A stretch of 29,422 bases of DNA from Nitrospirota bacterium (lineage in GTDB: Bacteria; JACPQY01): NCBI GenBank assembly GCA_016190245.1, contig JACPQY010000067.1, positions 1 through 29,422 of the forward strand, given 5' to 3'. How positions within the stretch are numbered: the first letter of the stretch is position 1; every line of letters begins with the position of its first letter. Of this stretch, positions 1 through 7,749 are shown one piece after another. Made by a program: the position numbers and the translations under genes. The notes beneath the pieces were generated by a model, which had not been told where the DNA came from, made no database searches, and was given only the letters and a program-made list of their open reading frames with translations.

Positions 1-12
1 CCACGGTCATTG

Positions 13-136
13 CCCTGCCATCCTGGCAGGGCCACACCTGGGCAGGAAGCCCTGGTGCCACGAGCGGAAGGCAGCCCACGAAGGGCTGCGATGAACGTGG
101 CATTGCGTGGTACCTGGCCTTCCTGGGCCAAGGTAC
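13..136. ncRNA. Four consecutive stem-loops, possible structured RNA
   Basis: Four adjacent hairpins can be read directly. The first is an 8-bp perfect stem at 13-20/24-31 with a 3-nt loop. The second is CACC-T-GGGC at 35-43 pairing with GCCC-T-GGTG at 49-57, with loop AGGAA. The third is an outer stem GCCACG 57-62/CGTGGC 96-101, an internal loop, then GCAGCCC 71-77/GGGCTGC 83-89. The fourth is a roughly 10-bp stem with one bulge at 110-119/126-136. No U-tract follows any of them, so they are not ordinary terminators. I do not recognise a known RNA family (it does not match RNase P, SRP, tmRNA or 6S signatures). The strand is unknown. It could be a structured RNA, part of the pdxA leader, or a REP-like repeat cluster. 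Confidence 0.35.
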
Positions 137-236
137 GAAGAACCGCCCTGCCCATGGTCGATCCCCCTACAGGTCATTTTCAAACAGAGCCTAGCCGCGA
201 GCAGTCCCCGCCAGTGGAGTTCGCGTGACGGCGGGG

Positions 237-243
237 CTAGAAT
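237..243 (+). promoter_or_regulatory. Likely -10 box upstream of pdxA
   Basis: The sequence CTAGAAT carries a TAGAAT -10 at 238-243. A weak -35 (TGGAGT, 215-220) lies 17 nt upstream. Transcription would start near 250, giving a leader of about 38 nt that includes a GAGGGAG Shine-Dalgarno at 271-277 in front of the GTG at 288. The -35 is poor, so this is a moderate call. Confidence 0.4.
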
Positions 244-287
244 GCCCTGCCATACGGCGGCGAGGCCGCAGAGGGAGAAGACGAGAG

Positions 288-1241
288 GTGGCGCGAAGAC
301 CACGCATCCTGATCACAATGGGCGACCCCTATGGCATCGGTCCGGAAATCGTCGCCAAGTCCCTCTCGTCGAAAAAACTGCCCGGAGCGAACTACAGCGT
401 GGTCGGCCTGAAGGAAGTCTTCGACGCCCTGCCCGCCCGAAGGCGCCGGAGGCTCAACCTCATCGAACCCAAGGCCACCGAAACGCCGAGCGACTTCACG
501 AAGCCGCGGGTGAGCGCCGCCGGGGGGCACGCGGCCGCAGCTTGTATCCGAAAGGGCGTGGAAATGATTCTGGCGGGCGAGGCCGACGCGCTGGTGACCG
601 CCCCGATCTGCAAGGAGGCCCTTCACGCGGCGGGCTACACATGGCCGGGCCACACGGAAATGCTGAGTGAGCTCACCCGAGCTCCCCGCCATGCCATGAT
701 GTTCGCGGGCCCCCGTCTAAAAGTTTCCCTCGCGACGATCCACACGGCCGTTCGTGACCTCCCCACCCTCATCACGATGGATCGAGTGCTCGACACGATT
801 GAGCTCACCCACGAGGCGATGCGGCGCTGGTTCCGCCGGGCCAAGCCAAAGATCGCGGTGGCCGGCCTGAACCCGCACGCGGGGGAAAACGGCGCGTTTG
901 GCACTGAGGACAAAGACCGGATCGCCCCCGCGGTGGAGCTCTCGCGGCAGAAAGGCGTGGACGCCACCGGCCCCCTCCCGGCCGACACACTCTTCTACCG
1001 GCTCTACCGCGGCGAGTTCGATGCGGGCGTCTGCATGTACCACGATCAGGCCCTCGCCCCGTTCAAGATGATCCATTTCAAGGACGGTGTGAATCTGACA
1101 CTCGGCCTCCCCTTCGTTCGGACCTCTCCGGACCACGGCACGGCCTTCGATCTCGCCTGGCGGAACCGGGCCGACCCCTCCAGCCTGATCGCCGCGATCC
1201 GCCTCGCCGCGAACCTCGCGGGAAAGGGGCGCAGGTCATGA
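288..1241 (+). CDS. pdxA: 4-hydroxythreonine-4-phosphate dehydrogenase PdxA
   Basis: PdxA oxidises 4-phosphooxy-L-threonine with NAD in the DXP-dependent pathway of pyridoxal phosphate synthesis, in the cytosol. The N-terminus carries the family motif MGDPYGIGPEI. The three metal-binding histidines are visible in WPGHTEML, GLNPHAGENG and MYHDQALAPFK, and the conserved FVRTSPDHGTAFD block is near the C-terminus. The frame is open from an upstream GTG at 225, but I chose GTG 288: it has a GAGGGAG ribosome-binding site about 10 nt upstream and puts the MGDP motif at the usual distance from the start. The resulting 317 aa is close to the usual length. The stop overlaps the next start (ATGA), so this is the first gene of a coupled cluster. 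Confidence 0.95.
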   Translation: MARRPRILITMGDPYGIGPEIVAKSLSSKKLPGANYSVVGLKEVFDALPARRRRRLNLIEPKATETPSDFTKPRVSAAGGHAAAACIRKGVEMILAGEADALVTAPICKEALHAAGYTWPGHTEMLSELTRAPRHAMMFAGPRLKVSLATIHTAVRDLPTLITMDRVLDTIELTHEAMRRWFRRAKPKIAVAGLNPHAGENGAFGTEDKDRIAPAVELSRQKGVDATGPLPADTLFYRLYRGEFDAGVCMYHDQALAPFKMIHFKDGVNLTLGLPFVRTSPDHGTAFDLAWRNRADPSSLIAAIRLAANLAGKGRRS

Positions 1242-2173
1242 CCCGGCTCGTCGCGGCCCTCGCGATCCTGACCGCCGTCTCCCAGCCCCCGGCGCGGCCG
1301 GATCTCTCAAAGGCCGTCACCCAACTGGTCCAGGAGCACACCGGGAGACCCCTCGATGTGAAGACCCTTCTCATCAAGGAATCGAAGGACGTCCGTCAGT
1401 TCGAGATTTCCTTCGTCGGCGCCGCCGAGACGAGAATCTTTGGCGGCCTCTACCGCCCCGTCGGCATCGAGGGTGTCCCGATGGTGTTGCTCGTTCACGA
1501 TCTGGGTGAAACACGGCTGGAGGACCTCGCGCGCGATCTCGCCCGCTCCGGACTGGCCTCCTTGGCCCTCGATCTTCGGGGCCACGGTCCCTCGGCCGGA
1601 GAACCCGCCCTCGCGACCGCGAGGTGGCTCACGGACTCGATCGAGGACACTCCGCAGCAGGCCGCCCTCCTCTCCGCGGTGGATGTGACCCGCGCCCTCC
1701 AGGTGCTCAAGCAGGAAACCCCGCAGGTTTTTGCGGTCGGAGTGGGCCTCGGCGCCAACCTCGCCTGGATCGCGGCCCACTTCGAGCGCGTGAAAGGGGT
1801 CGCGCTGGCCGGGCCCCTGTTCTGCCCCCAAGCCCTACACCCGCTGATCGAGGGCAAGACCTCGGCCTCGAAATCCCTCCAACCCCTCGCCACGCTCGAG
1901 TCGAACCTCGTCCTCTGGTTCGCCTCCTTCTTCGAGCTCCCCCGCTACCAGCCCCGCGCGCCGGCCCTTGTCGGCGAGGCCATTACGGATCCGATCACTC
2001 CCCCGGCCTGCCTGAAGAGCTGGATCGCGAAAGTGCCGCGGTCCACACCGATCGAGTTGGTGAGTTTCGCCCACCGAGGACAGTTCGTGTCGGGCGAATG
2101 GACGCGCAGCGTGATCGGGTGGATCGAACGCGTGCTGGCCGGCGGGCACACGCTCAAACGCCAGAAGGTGTAG
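1238..2173 (+). CDS. Secreted alpha/beta-hydrolase-fold protein lacking the nucleophilic Ser
   Basis: The 311-aa product starts with a short basic-hydrophobic segment (residues 3-15), probably a Sec signal peptide. The alpha/beta hydrolase fold is shown by VLLVHDLG (83-90, oxyanion region) and LALDLRGHG (109-117). The nucleophile-elbow strand reads AVGVGLGAN (166-174). In related dienelactone-hydrolase-like proteins this site reads G-x-S-x-G, whereas here residue 170 is Gly (codon 1745-1747). A late Asp (251, in ITDPITP) and a late His (279, in AHRGQF) could be the rest of the triad. The protein may therefore be a non-catalytic relative or use another residue. The start overlaps the pdxA stop by four bases, so it is translationally coupled. 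The substrate is unknown. Confidence 0.8.
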   Translation: MTRLVAALAILTAVSQPPARPDLSKAVTQLVQEHTGRPLDVKTLLIKESKDVRQFEISFVGAAETRIFGGLYRPVGIEGVPMVLLVHDLGETRLEDLARDLARSGLASLALDLRGHGPSAGEPALATARWLTDSIEDTPQQAALLSAVDVTRALQVLKQETPQVFAVGVGLGANLAWIAAHFERVKGVALAGPLFCPQALHPLIEGKTSASKSLQPLATLESNLVLWFASFFELPRYQPRAPALVGEAITDPITPPACLKSWIAKVPRSTPIELVSFAHRGQFVSGEWTRSVIGWIERVLAGGHTLKRQKV

Positions 2174-2182
2174 AGTTCGCAG

Positions 2183-3394
2183 ATGAAATACGTCCTCGTC
2201 GTCGCGGATGGGATGCCCGATGAGCCCATCGCCTCGCTGGGCGGAAGGACACCGCTCGAAACGGTCGCCACGCCGACCCTGGATCGCCTCGCCGGGCTGG
2301 GCACGATCGGCGTGACGCACCCGATTCCCGACGGATTCCCGGCCGGCAGCGATATCGGGAATCTGAGCCTGATGGGCTACGATCCCGCCGTGTATTTTAC
2401 GGGGCGCTCGCCGCTCGAAGTGATCGACATGGGCGTGGAGCTACGCCCCGGCGATGTGGCCTTCCGGATGAATCTCATCACGATGAGCGGGCTTCCGGAC
2501 CGGCCGCAGATCGAAGACTACAGCGCAGGGCACATCGGCGATGCCGACGCGGCGGGCATCGTGGACGAGATCGCGCGGGAACTACGATCCCCTGGACTCG
2601 AATTCATCAAGGGCGTGAGCTACCGCCATGCCCTCGTCTGGCACGGCGGCCCGCAAAAGCTCACCACCACCCCCCCCCACGACATCCAGGGCGTGCCCGT
2701 CGCCGACCGCTGGCCGCAAGGCGAAGGAGCGGATAGGCTGACGGCGCTCATTCGGCGTTCCTGGGATGTGCTGGCCGCGAGTCGCATCAACCTCGAGCGC
2801 GCGGCGCGCGGGGAAAAACCCGCAAACTCCATCTGGTTCTGGGGGCAGGGCACCCGGCCCGCCCTCAGCTCCTTCGCAGCACGGTTCAGGCTGCGAGGCG
2901 CAGTCATCTCCGCCGTCCCGCTCCTCCGCGGGATGGCGGTTTGCGCGGGGCTCGAAGTGCTCCGCGTTCCCGGCATGACCGGCTGGCTCGACACCAACTA
3001 CGCCGGAAAAGTCCGCTTCGCCCTCGACTTCCTGCGGGACGGCGGGGACTTCGTTCTTCTCCACGTGGAGGCGATCGACGAGGCCGGGCACGTGGGCGAC
3101 CTCGAGAAAAAGCTCCTCGCGATCGAGCATTTCGACGGGCGGGTGATGGCCCCGCTCTCCGAGGGACTTGCCTCCCTCGGCCCCCACCGCCTGCTCGTCA
3201 CGTCGGATCACCTCACCTATCTTTCGCGGAAGACCCACGTGGCCGGTCCCGTGCCCTTCATCGCAGGCGATTCCAGCCGGGCGACCGACGGCACGTCCCG
3301 AAAATTCTGCGAAAAGAACGCCGCGCTCGGGGTGGTGGCGAAACCGGCCCACGAGCTGCTCCCGCGCGTGATCAGCGGCGACCTGTTCCGTTGA
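2183..3394 (+). CDS. apgM: Cofactor-independent phosphoglycerate mutase, ApgM family
   Basis: This 403-aa protein belongs to the alkaline-phosphatase superfamily, archaeal-type ApgM group, which interconverts 3- and 2-phosphoglycerate using two metal ions and a phospho-Ser. The N-terminus has VVADGMPDEP (metal Asp9), and the nucleophile block is GSDIGNLSLMGYDP with Ser62. Later metal ligands appear in DEAGH and in SDHLTY...KTHVAGPVPF. Bacterial members of this subfamily have also been annotated as possible homoserine kinases, so the substrate is inferred. The gene starts 9 nt after the hydrolase stop, with AGAAGG about 14 nt upstream as a weak ribosome-binding site. It contains a 9-C run at 2670-2678. 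Confidence 0.88.
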   Translation: MKYVLVVADGMPDEPIASLGGRTPLETVATPTLDRLAGLGTIGVTHPIPDGFPAGSDIGNLSLMGYDPAVYFTGRSPLEVIDMGVELRPGDVAFRMNLITMSGLPDRPQIEDYSAGHIGDADAAGIVDEIARELRSPGLEFIKGVSYRHALVWHGGPQKLTTTPPHDIQGVPVADRWPQGEGADRLTALIRRSWDVLAASRINLERAARGEKPANSIWFWGQGTRPALSSFAARFRLRGAVISAVPLLRGMAVCAGLEVLRVPGMTGWLDTNYAGKVRFALDFLRDGGDFVLLHVEAIDEAGHVGDLEKKLLAIEHFDGRVMAPLSEGLASLGPHRLLVTSDHLTYLSRKTHVAGPVPFIAGDSSRATDGTSRKFCEKNAALGVVAKPAHELLPRVISGDLFR

Positions 3395-3537
3395 CGCTTC
3401 TCCGGCTGAACACCAGAACCGCGCCCGCGGCGGCCCCTGTTTGCAGGTCCGAGAACAGGTTTCAAAGCCGCGAGGCAGGAAACCCTCACCCCTCCCCTCC
3501 CCGCCACTCGATCTTGCCCGACACGCCGCCACCCGGC

Positions 3538-4437
3538 ATGGTCGTTCGGGGGGGGGGGCTGGGCGACCTTATCATCACCCTGCCGCACCTGTGGGCCATC
3601 CAATCCCGCCTTGGACCCTTCACGGTCGTGGCGCCCGCCCGGGCCCTTCGCCTCCTTCGCCGGATGGGGATTGGGGCGCAGCACCTCCCCATCGAGAGTT
3701 CCGCGGCCACCCGCCTCCTGTTCGGCGACGGTTCGGACAAGCGTGACTGGGTGGTCTCGTGGCTCAAGCTGAACCCCGCCCCTGCGACGCGCCGGTACCT
3801 CCGACTGCCCCACGCCCCCGCGCCCGAAGAGCACATGAGTGAGGCGTGCTGGAAAGAGTTGCGCGCGATCGGTGTGGAACCTCTTCCCCTCCCCGACCTG
3901 CGCCGCGTTCTTTCGACCTCGGGCACCGACGTCTCCCGACTGCTCCTCCACCCCGGGAGCGGCACAGCCTGGAAGTGCTGGCCCGCGGCCTCCTACGGGG
4001 AACTCGCCCACCGTCTGGCCGGCACCGGAGTATGGAAGGACATCGCGTTCCTGTTCGGCCCCGAGGACGACGCCCTCGCACGCGAGTTCAAGGCCCTCCG
4101 CCTGGGTTCCCGCTTCCAGTTCCTCTTCTCGGAAGACATCGAACGCACCGCCGAGATCCTGTGCCACACCGGGCTCTACGTGGGAAACGACTCAGGCGTC
4201 ACCCACCTCAGCGCGCTCCTCGGGGTCCCAACTCTCGCCCTTCATGGTCCGACCCGGCCATCCGAATGGGGGGCCATCGGCCCCCGCTCGACCCATCTCT
4301 ATTCTCCATCCCCATGCTCGCCCTGCACACCCGAAGTCGGCCGGGCGTGCAGGCACCGCGCCTGCATGCGGGCCCTGACGATGGACATGGTGGAAGTCGC
4401 AGCCCGGAAGCTCCACGATGCTGACACTGGCCATTGA
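3538..4437 (+). CDS. Glycosyltransferase family 9 (heptosyltransferase-like)
   Basis: The 299-aa product resembles ADP-heptose:LPS heptosyltransferases, GT9 enzymes that add heptose to the lipopolysaccharide inner core at the inner face of the cytoplasmic membrane. The N-terminal nucleotide-sugar motif is MVVRGGGLGDLIITLP. LLHPGSGTAWKCWP opens the second Rossmann domain, and GNDSGVTHLSALLGVPTLALHGPT is the family hallmark near the end, followed by the Cys-rich tail CSPCTPEVGRACRHRAC. I chose ATG 3538 because the GT9 motif begins there. In-frame TTGs at 3514 and 3391 (the latter overlapping the apgM stop as TTGA) are alternatives, and none has a good ribosome-binding site. The Gly-rich codons form an 11-G run at 3548-3558. 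The acceptor and donor are not determinable. Confidence 0.85.
   Translation: MVVRGGGLGDLIITLPHLWAIQSRLGPFTVVAPARALRLLRRMGIGAQHLPIESSAATRLLFGDGSDKRDWVVSWLKLNPAPATRRYLRLPHAPAPEEHMSEACWKELRAIGVEPLPLPDLRRVLSTSGTDVSRLLLHPGSGTAWKCWPAASYGELAHRLAGTGVWKDIAFLFGPEDDALAREFKALRLGSRFQFLFSEDIERTAEILCHTGLYVGNDSGVTHLSALLGVPTLALHGPTRPSEWGAIGPRSTHLYSPSPCSPCTPEVGRACRHRACMRALTMDMVEVAARKLHDADTGH
3548..3558 (+). repeat. 11-G homopolymer tract inside the GT9 gene
   Basis: The run covers codons 4-7 of the glycosyltransferase, just after the chosen start. A one-base length change would put the whole gene out of frame. It is the longest homopolymer I found; others are C9 at 2670-2678, G8 at 7442-7449 and C8 at 18131-18138. 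Confidence 0.9.
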
Positions 4438-5107
4438 GTGCGCGGGCCCGGTCCCGGCCGTCGCCATGCTCGACGACACCCGTGTCATCTCCCAGGCCAA
4501 AGCCGAGCCCGACGAAAAGCCGGGGACCGTCCTTGTTGCTCTGCTTCAGCGCTCGATCGACGAGGCTGGAATTGGCCTGGAGAAGGTTGACCTGATCGCC
4601 GTGGACCTCGGTCCGGGCTCCTTCACGGGTATCCGCGTCGCCCTCGCCACCGTCAAGGCCCTCGCCTTCCGCAGGCCGATCCCCGCGGTTGGCACGTCCT
4701 CACTCGCCGCCCTCACCTTTCCCCTGCGTGAAACCGCGGACGCCGTACTGGGCCTCCTTCCCGCCACACGCACCGCCTGCTACGCAGCCATCTACCAAAC
4801 CGATGGCATTGAGTGGTCGGCCATGGTGCCGGAACAGATGGTTGCGCACGCCCTCCTGCCCGGCTGGCTCGATTCCCAGATCCGGACACGCGCGCTCCGC
4901 CGCATCCGGTCCACCGGCGAAGGGCTTACCCGGCTGACGGGTGGGGCGATCGAGCAGCTCGGAGGGTTGGCGCCATTCGACCCGACAGACCTGGCTCGAA
5001 CCCCCGGCGTCGTGGAAATCGGTCTCCTTGGCCGCATGGCTCACCTCAAAGCCCGCCCTCTCCCCCCTCCGGCTCTTCGCCCGCTCTACGTCACCTCGCC
5101 TGTTTGA
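4418..5107 (+). CDS. tsaB: tRNA threonylcarbamoyladenosine biosynthesis protein TsaB
   Basis: TsaB (YeaZ) is the ASKHA-fold partner of TsaD. It is needed with TsaE to transfer threonylcarbamoyl to A37 of ANN-decoding tRNAs in the cytosol. The N-terminus MLTLAIECAG is the first beta-hairpin of the fold, where most homologues have a D-T-S version. The family signature DLGPGSFTGIRVALATVKAL lies around residues 63-82, followed by VGTSSLAAL. The 229-aa length is normal. The start overlaps the end of the GT9 gene by 20 nt, so it is probably co-transcribed and coupled. It appears to be the last gene of the pdxA cluster. Confidence 0.93.
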   Translation: MLTLAIECAGPVPAVAMLDDTRVISQAKAEPDEKPGTVLVALLQRSIDEAGIGLEKVDLIAVDLGPGSFTGIRVALATVKALAFRRPIPAVGTSSLAALTFPLRETADAVLGLLPATRTACYAAIYQTDGIEWSAMVPEQMVAHALLPGWLDSQIRTRALRRIRSTGEGLTRLTGGAIEQLGGLAPFDPTDLARTPGVVEIGLLGRMAHLKARPLPPPALRPLYVTSPV

Positions 5108-5136
5108 TTCCTTCTGGCCTTCGGGGAGTCAGATCG

Positions 5137-5144
5137 TATAGAAT
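5137..5144 (+). promoter_or_regulatory. Likely -10 box ahead of fapA
   Basis: TATAGAAT contains a TAGAAT -10 (5139-5144) in the 156-bp gap after tsaB. I see no convincing -35. Transcription would start near 5151, just ahead of a small open frame (5160-5267) that is coupled to the FapA-domain gene. Confidence 0.35.
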
Positions 5145-5159
5145 AGCCCCACAGTGACG

Positions 5160-5267
5160 ATGACGGCTCTGGGAGGGCATGTCGATCACCGGAAGGCCAC
5201 GGCGGCCGAAGTGGGACGTGGCGTCACGTTCCTCTGCGCCCCGGCGGCTGCGGTCTCGCCGCGATGA
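5160..5267 (+). CDS. Possible 35-aa leader peptide coupled to the FapA gene
   Basis: A short frame begins at ATG 5160 and ends with a TGA that overlaps the ATG of the FapA-domain gene as ATGA. A likely -10 box ends 15 nt upstream of its start. The product begins MTALGGHVDHRK and matches nothing I know. Its main support is the exact stop/start overlap and the absence of a ribosome-binding site in front of the downstream gene, which would then depend on coupling. It could be chance. Confidence 0.3.
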   Translation: MTALGGHVDHRKATAAEVGRGVTFLCAPAAAVSPR

Positions 5268-6700
5268 ACCAGGCCGCCGGCGCACCTGCCGATCTCCCCT
5301 ACTCGGTCTCCCTCGCGACGGACGAGCTCGAGGCGTACCTCTCCTTCGACCCCAAGGGGCTCACGCCGGAGGATTGTGCCTCGATCACCGCCGACAACCT
5401 GAAAGAGGAACTCAAGCGACAAAAAGTCGTCCGGGGCATCCTGGAAAAAGAGATGGCTGATTCTCTGGCCCGGATTCACAAGGGGCAGGCCCTCACCAAC
5501 GCCGTCGTCGCGAAGGGCCATCTTCCGGAAGACGGTCAGGAGGGCCGGATCGAATGGCAGGTGGAGATCCACGACCAAGCCGCCGTAGTGGACGAGGCGA
5601 CCGGCAAGGTGGACTACCGCCAACGCAAGGTCATCAAGTCCGTGTCGCAAGGCGCCCTCCTGGCCCTGCGCCACGGCGCGCATACCGGAACGGACGGCCA
5701 CACCGTCACGGGGAGAGTCCTGAAAGCCAAGCGCGCGCAAGACGCGCAACTCGTGGCCGGGAAAAACGTCGAAGTCGTGCAGCGGCCGACGGGGGAGTAT
5801 GAATACCATTCCCTGATCAACGGCGTTTACGTCATCCTCGGGAACCGGATCGACGTCAACGAGAGCACCATCGTGGCGGCCGACATCGATTTCAACACGG
5901 GCAACATCAAGTGCAACGGCTCCCTCAAGGTGGGCGGGCGGATTGCGACCGGCTTCAAAGTGGAGGTCGAGAAGGACCTCGAGGTGGGCGACATGGTCGA
6001 GGCGGCTGAAATCGTCGCCGGTGGGAACGTCATCCTCCGCAGCGGGATCAAGGGGCAGGACAAGGGCATCATCAAGTGTGGGGGGAACTTTGCCGCGTTG
6101 TATGCAGAGCGCGCCGTTCTGGAGGTCCAGGGCGATGTCGAGATCGTAAACGGCTTGTTCGATTGCAGGGTCATCTGCGGGGGGAAGGTGATCGCCGTGA
6201 AGGGCAAGGGGGGCATCATCGGCGGCGAGATCCGGGCCGCCAAGGGGATCGAGGCGAAGAGACTCGGATCGGACTTCTCCTCCAGCACTGTTCTGGAGGT
6301 GGGGATCGACTTCCTTACCGAACAGGCTCTCGTGGAGAACGCCGCGAAGCTCAAGGCGCTCCAGGAGACGCTCGGAAAAATCGAGCGCGTCCTCTCGCGG
6401 GACATCCTCGAGAAGGGAGACCTCAGCTTCGTCCCCGAGCCGCAACGCCCCCAGTTCGTGCGCATCCTCGAAACGTGGCGCGCAGGACGCCTCACGCTCA
6501 AGCAACTGACTCAGGACAAGATCAACCTCCTCGAGAAGAAGAAGAACACGATCCGCGCGACCATCACCGCGCTCGAGCAGGCGTACGCCCGCGTGAAGCT
6601 GAAGATTGGGGTGTCCACGCTGACCACGGACAAGGAGTACAACCGAGTGGTGTTCTACGAGGATGTGGATGACAAGAAGATCAAATTCAGCTACAAGTGA
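5264..6700 (+). CDS. FapA / DUF342 domain protein
   Basis: This 478-aa cytosolic protein belongs to the FapA (DUF342) family, known for a right-handed beta-helix and polymer-like assembly; bacterial members are linked to cell-surface or polarity-related functions that are not well defined. Residues about 15-80 form the N-terminal alpha/beta part. Residues about 185-345 show the repetitive Gly-rich beta-helix pattern (NGSLKVGGRI, IVAGGNVILRSG, IIKCGGNFAALYAERA, CGGKVIAVKGKGG). Residues about 350-440 are a heptad-rich coiled coil. The C-terminus ends with DKKIKFSYK, as in many members. No clear ribosome-binding site precedes ATG 5264; translation may be coupled to the small upstream frame. Confidence 0.88.
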   Translation: MNQAAGAPADLPYSVSLATDELEAYLSFDPKGLTPEDCASITADNLKEELKRQKVVRGILEKEMADSLARIHKGQALTNAVVAKGHLPEDGQEGRIEWQVEIHDQAAVVDEATGKVDYRQRKVIKSVSQGALLALRHGAHTGTDGHTVTGRVLKAKRAQDAQLVAGKNVEVVQRPTGEYEYHSLINGVYVILGNRIDVNESTIVAADIDFNTGNIKCNGSLKVGGRIATGFKVEVEKDLEVGDMVEAAEIVAGGNVILRSGIKGQDKGIIKCGGNFAALYAERAVLEVQGDVEIVNGLFDCRVICGGKVIAVKGKGGIIGGEIRAAKGIEAKRLGSDFSSSTVLEVGIDFLTEQALVENAAKLKALQETLGKIERVLSRDILEKGDLSFVPEPQRPQFVRILETWRAGRLTLKQLTQDKINLLEKKKNTIRATITALEQAYARVKLKIGVSTLTTDKEYNRVVFYEDVDDKKIKFSYK

Positions 6701-6805
6701 CGCGTGGGATGTGGGTCGTCCCAGGCGACCGTGCATCCGGCTGACGACTCCTGGTGGAGGAGGTGAGGTCAGACAGTTCAGATCGACGTTCCGCTCAACT
6801 TCCTG

Positions 6806-7333
6806 ATGGGAGTGGCGTCAGCTTTGGTGGCGGAGCACCAAGTGCAGCGCGGGGGCAGACCCTACTCTCAGGGATTCTTCCGCGCTCCATTGGCGGTGAC
6901 GATCGTTCTCTTCCTGCCGCTTGGCTTCTACCTGGCGTATCGCTTCACGGATTGGAGTGTGATGTACACGTTCGACGCGCCGCGTGAGAGCATCGGATTC
7001 GCGGCGGTCGTCGCTCTGGCCTATCTCGCCTCGTTCTGCGCCGGCTTCGCCATGGGTGTGGCGTGGTTGCGCCGCGGCCAGAGGGTCGTGGCCCGGCTGG
7101 TGATGGGAGGCGTGGCCGTTGCTCTCGGCGCGTTCACTCTCGCCACGTGGTCGCGCCTCATGCAGGTCGGCACTCGCGAGCAGTTCCTGCACGGAGGGAC
7201 TGAACCGTTCCTCTCCGTCCGGGCCCTCCTGATCCCGAACGCCGCGGTCGGAACGCTCTATGCGGCCGGCATGGGCATCGCTCTCTTCGCGGCCCTCCGG
7301 GCCGGTCAGCGCCATCGGAACGCTCCGGCATGA
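6806..7333 (+). CDS. Multi-pass membrane protein of unknown function
   Basis: The 175-aa product has about four hydrophobic segments: near residues 29-47, 60-82, 92-112 and 142-162. I do not recognise a family. The annotated ATG 6806 has no ribosome-binding site, while a strong purine-rich GGAGGAGGTGAGG lies at 6757-6769. The frame stays open back to a TGA at 6764-6766 and reads IDVPLNFL just before the ATG. That looks like genuine protein sequence, although no ATG, GTG or TTG is available there. The true start may use a rare codon, or a small indel may have removed it. The stop overlaps the PilZ gene start (ATGA), so the two are coupled. Confidence 0.65.
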   Translation: MGVASALVAEHQVQRGGRPYSQGFFRAPLAVTIVLFLPLGFYLAYRFTDWSVMYTFDAPRESIGFAAVVALAYLASFCAGFAMGVAWLRRGQRVVARLVMGGVAVALGAFTLATWSRLMQVGTREQFLHGGTEPFLSVRALLIPNAAVGTLYAAGMGIALFAALRAGQRHRNAPA

Positions 7334-7695
7334 CGGACGACCCGAATCGCCGCCGGCAGGAGGACCGGGAGCGCACGCTGCTGGAGATCCAGTACGGCGA
7401 CGCGAAGAGCTTCGTCTCCGATTTCGCGCTCAACATCTCACGGGGGGGGATGTTCATCTCGACGCCGGAACCTCTCGAGAAGGGCCGCCAGCTCTCGCTG
7501 CGGTTCACGCTTCCGGGCTCGACGGTCCCCCTCGAGCTGATGGCGGAGGTCATGTGGGTCAATCCGCCTTCGAAGAACAGTCAACTCATTCCCGGCATGG
7601 GAGTCGCCTTCACGGGCATTTCGGACGAGAAGAGGAAAGACATCGAGCGCTACCTTGACTTAATGAAAAGACCCGAGGACAAGCCCCACGCCTGA
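7330..7695 (+). CDS. PilZ-domain protein (TIGR02266-like)
   Basis: This is a 121-aa single-domain PilZ protein, a predicted c-di-GMP receptor in the cytosol. The two ligand-binding elements are visible: an N-terminal Arg pair in RRRQEDRER, and NISRGGMFI fitting [D/N]-x-S-x-x-G. The rest follows the beta-barrel pattern (LSLRFTLPG, AEVMWVNP, GMGVAFTGIS). It resembles the short PilZ proteins abundant in myxobacteria and their relatives. It starts within the stop of the upstream membrane protein, suggesting that c-di-GMP may act on that membrane protein; this is inference from context. A G8 run lies at 7442-7449. Confidence 0.85.
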   Translation: MTDDPNRRRQEDRERTLLEIQYGDAKSFVSDFALNISRGGMFISTPEPLEKGRQLSLRFTLPGSTVPLELMAEVMWVNPPSKNSQLIPGMGVAFTGISDEKRKDIERYLDLMKRPEDKPHA

Positions 7696-7720
7696 GCACG
7701 ATGGCGGGCGGTTCGTTTTG

Positions 7721-7749
7721 TTGACTTGCCCTTGGTCGTCCGATATCAT
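7721..7749 (+). promoter_or_regulatory. Sigma70-type promoter of the bifunctional-nuclease gene
   Basis: TTGACT (7721-7726), a 17-nt spacer and TATCAT (7744-7749) form a near-consensus promoter. The start point would be near 7756, leaving a leader of about 170 nt before the GTG at 7926. That leader contains a 6-bp hairpin (CACCGG/CCGGTG) and a possible small frame from ATG 7792 to a stop at 7941. Confidence 0.75.

Noticed and set aside
13-31. Perfect hairpin considered as an intrinsic terminator
   Set aside because: No U-tract follows on either strand, and three more hairpins follow immediately.
141-180. GGTCGATCC-like stretch considered as a tRNA T-arm
   Set aside because: No acceptor stem, anticodon arm or cloverleaf could be assembled around it.
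225-287. Upstream GTG start for pdxA
   Set aside because: The Shine-Dalgarno precedes GTG 288, and the extra residues are not PdxA-like.
5186-6736. Long open frame on the minus strand opposite the FapA-domain gene
   Set aside because: It is antisense to a gene with clear family motifs and lacks any recognisable domain; it is a GC-driven shadow.
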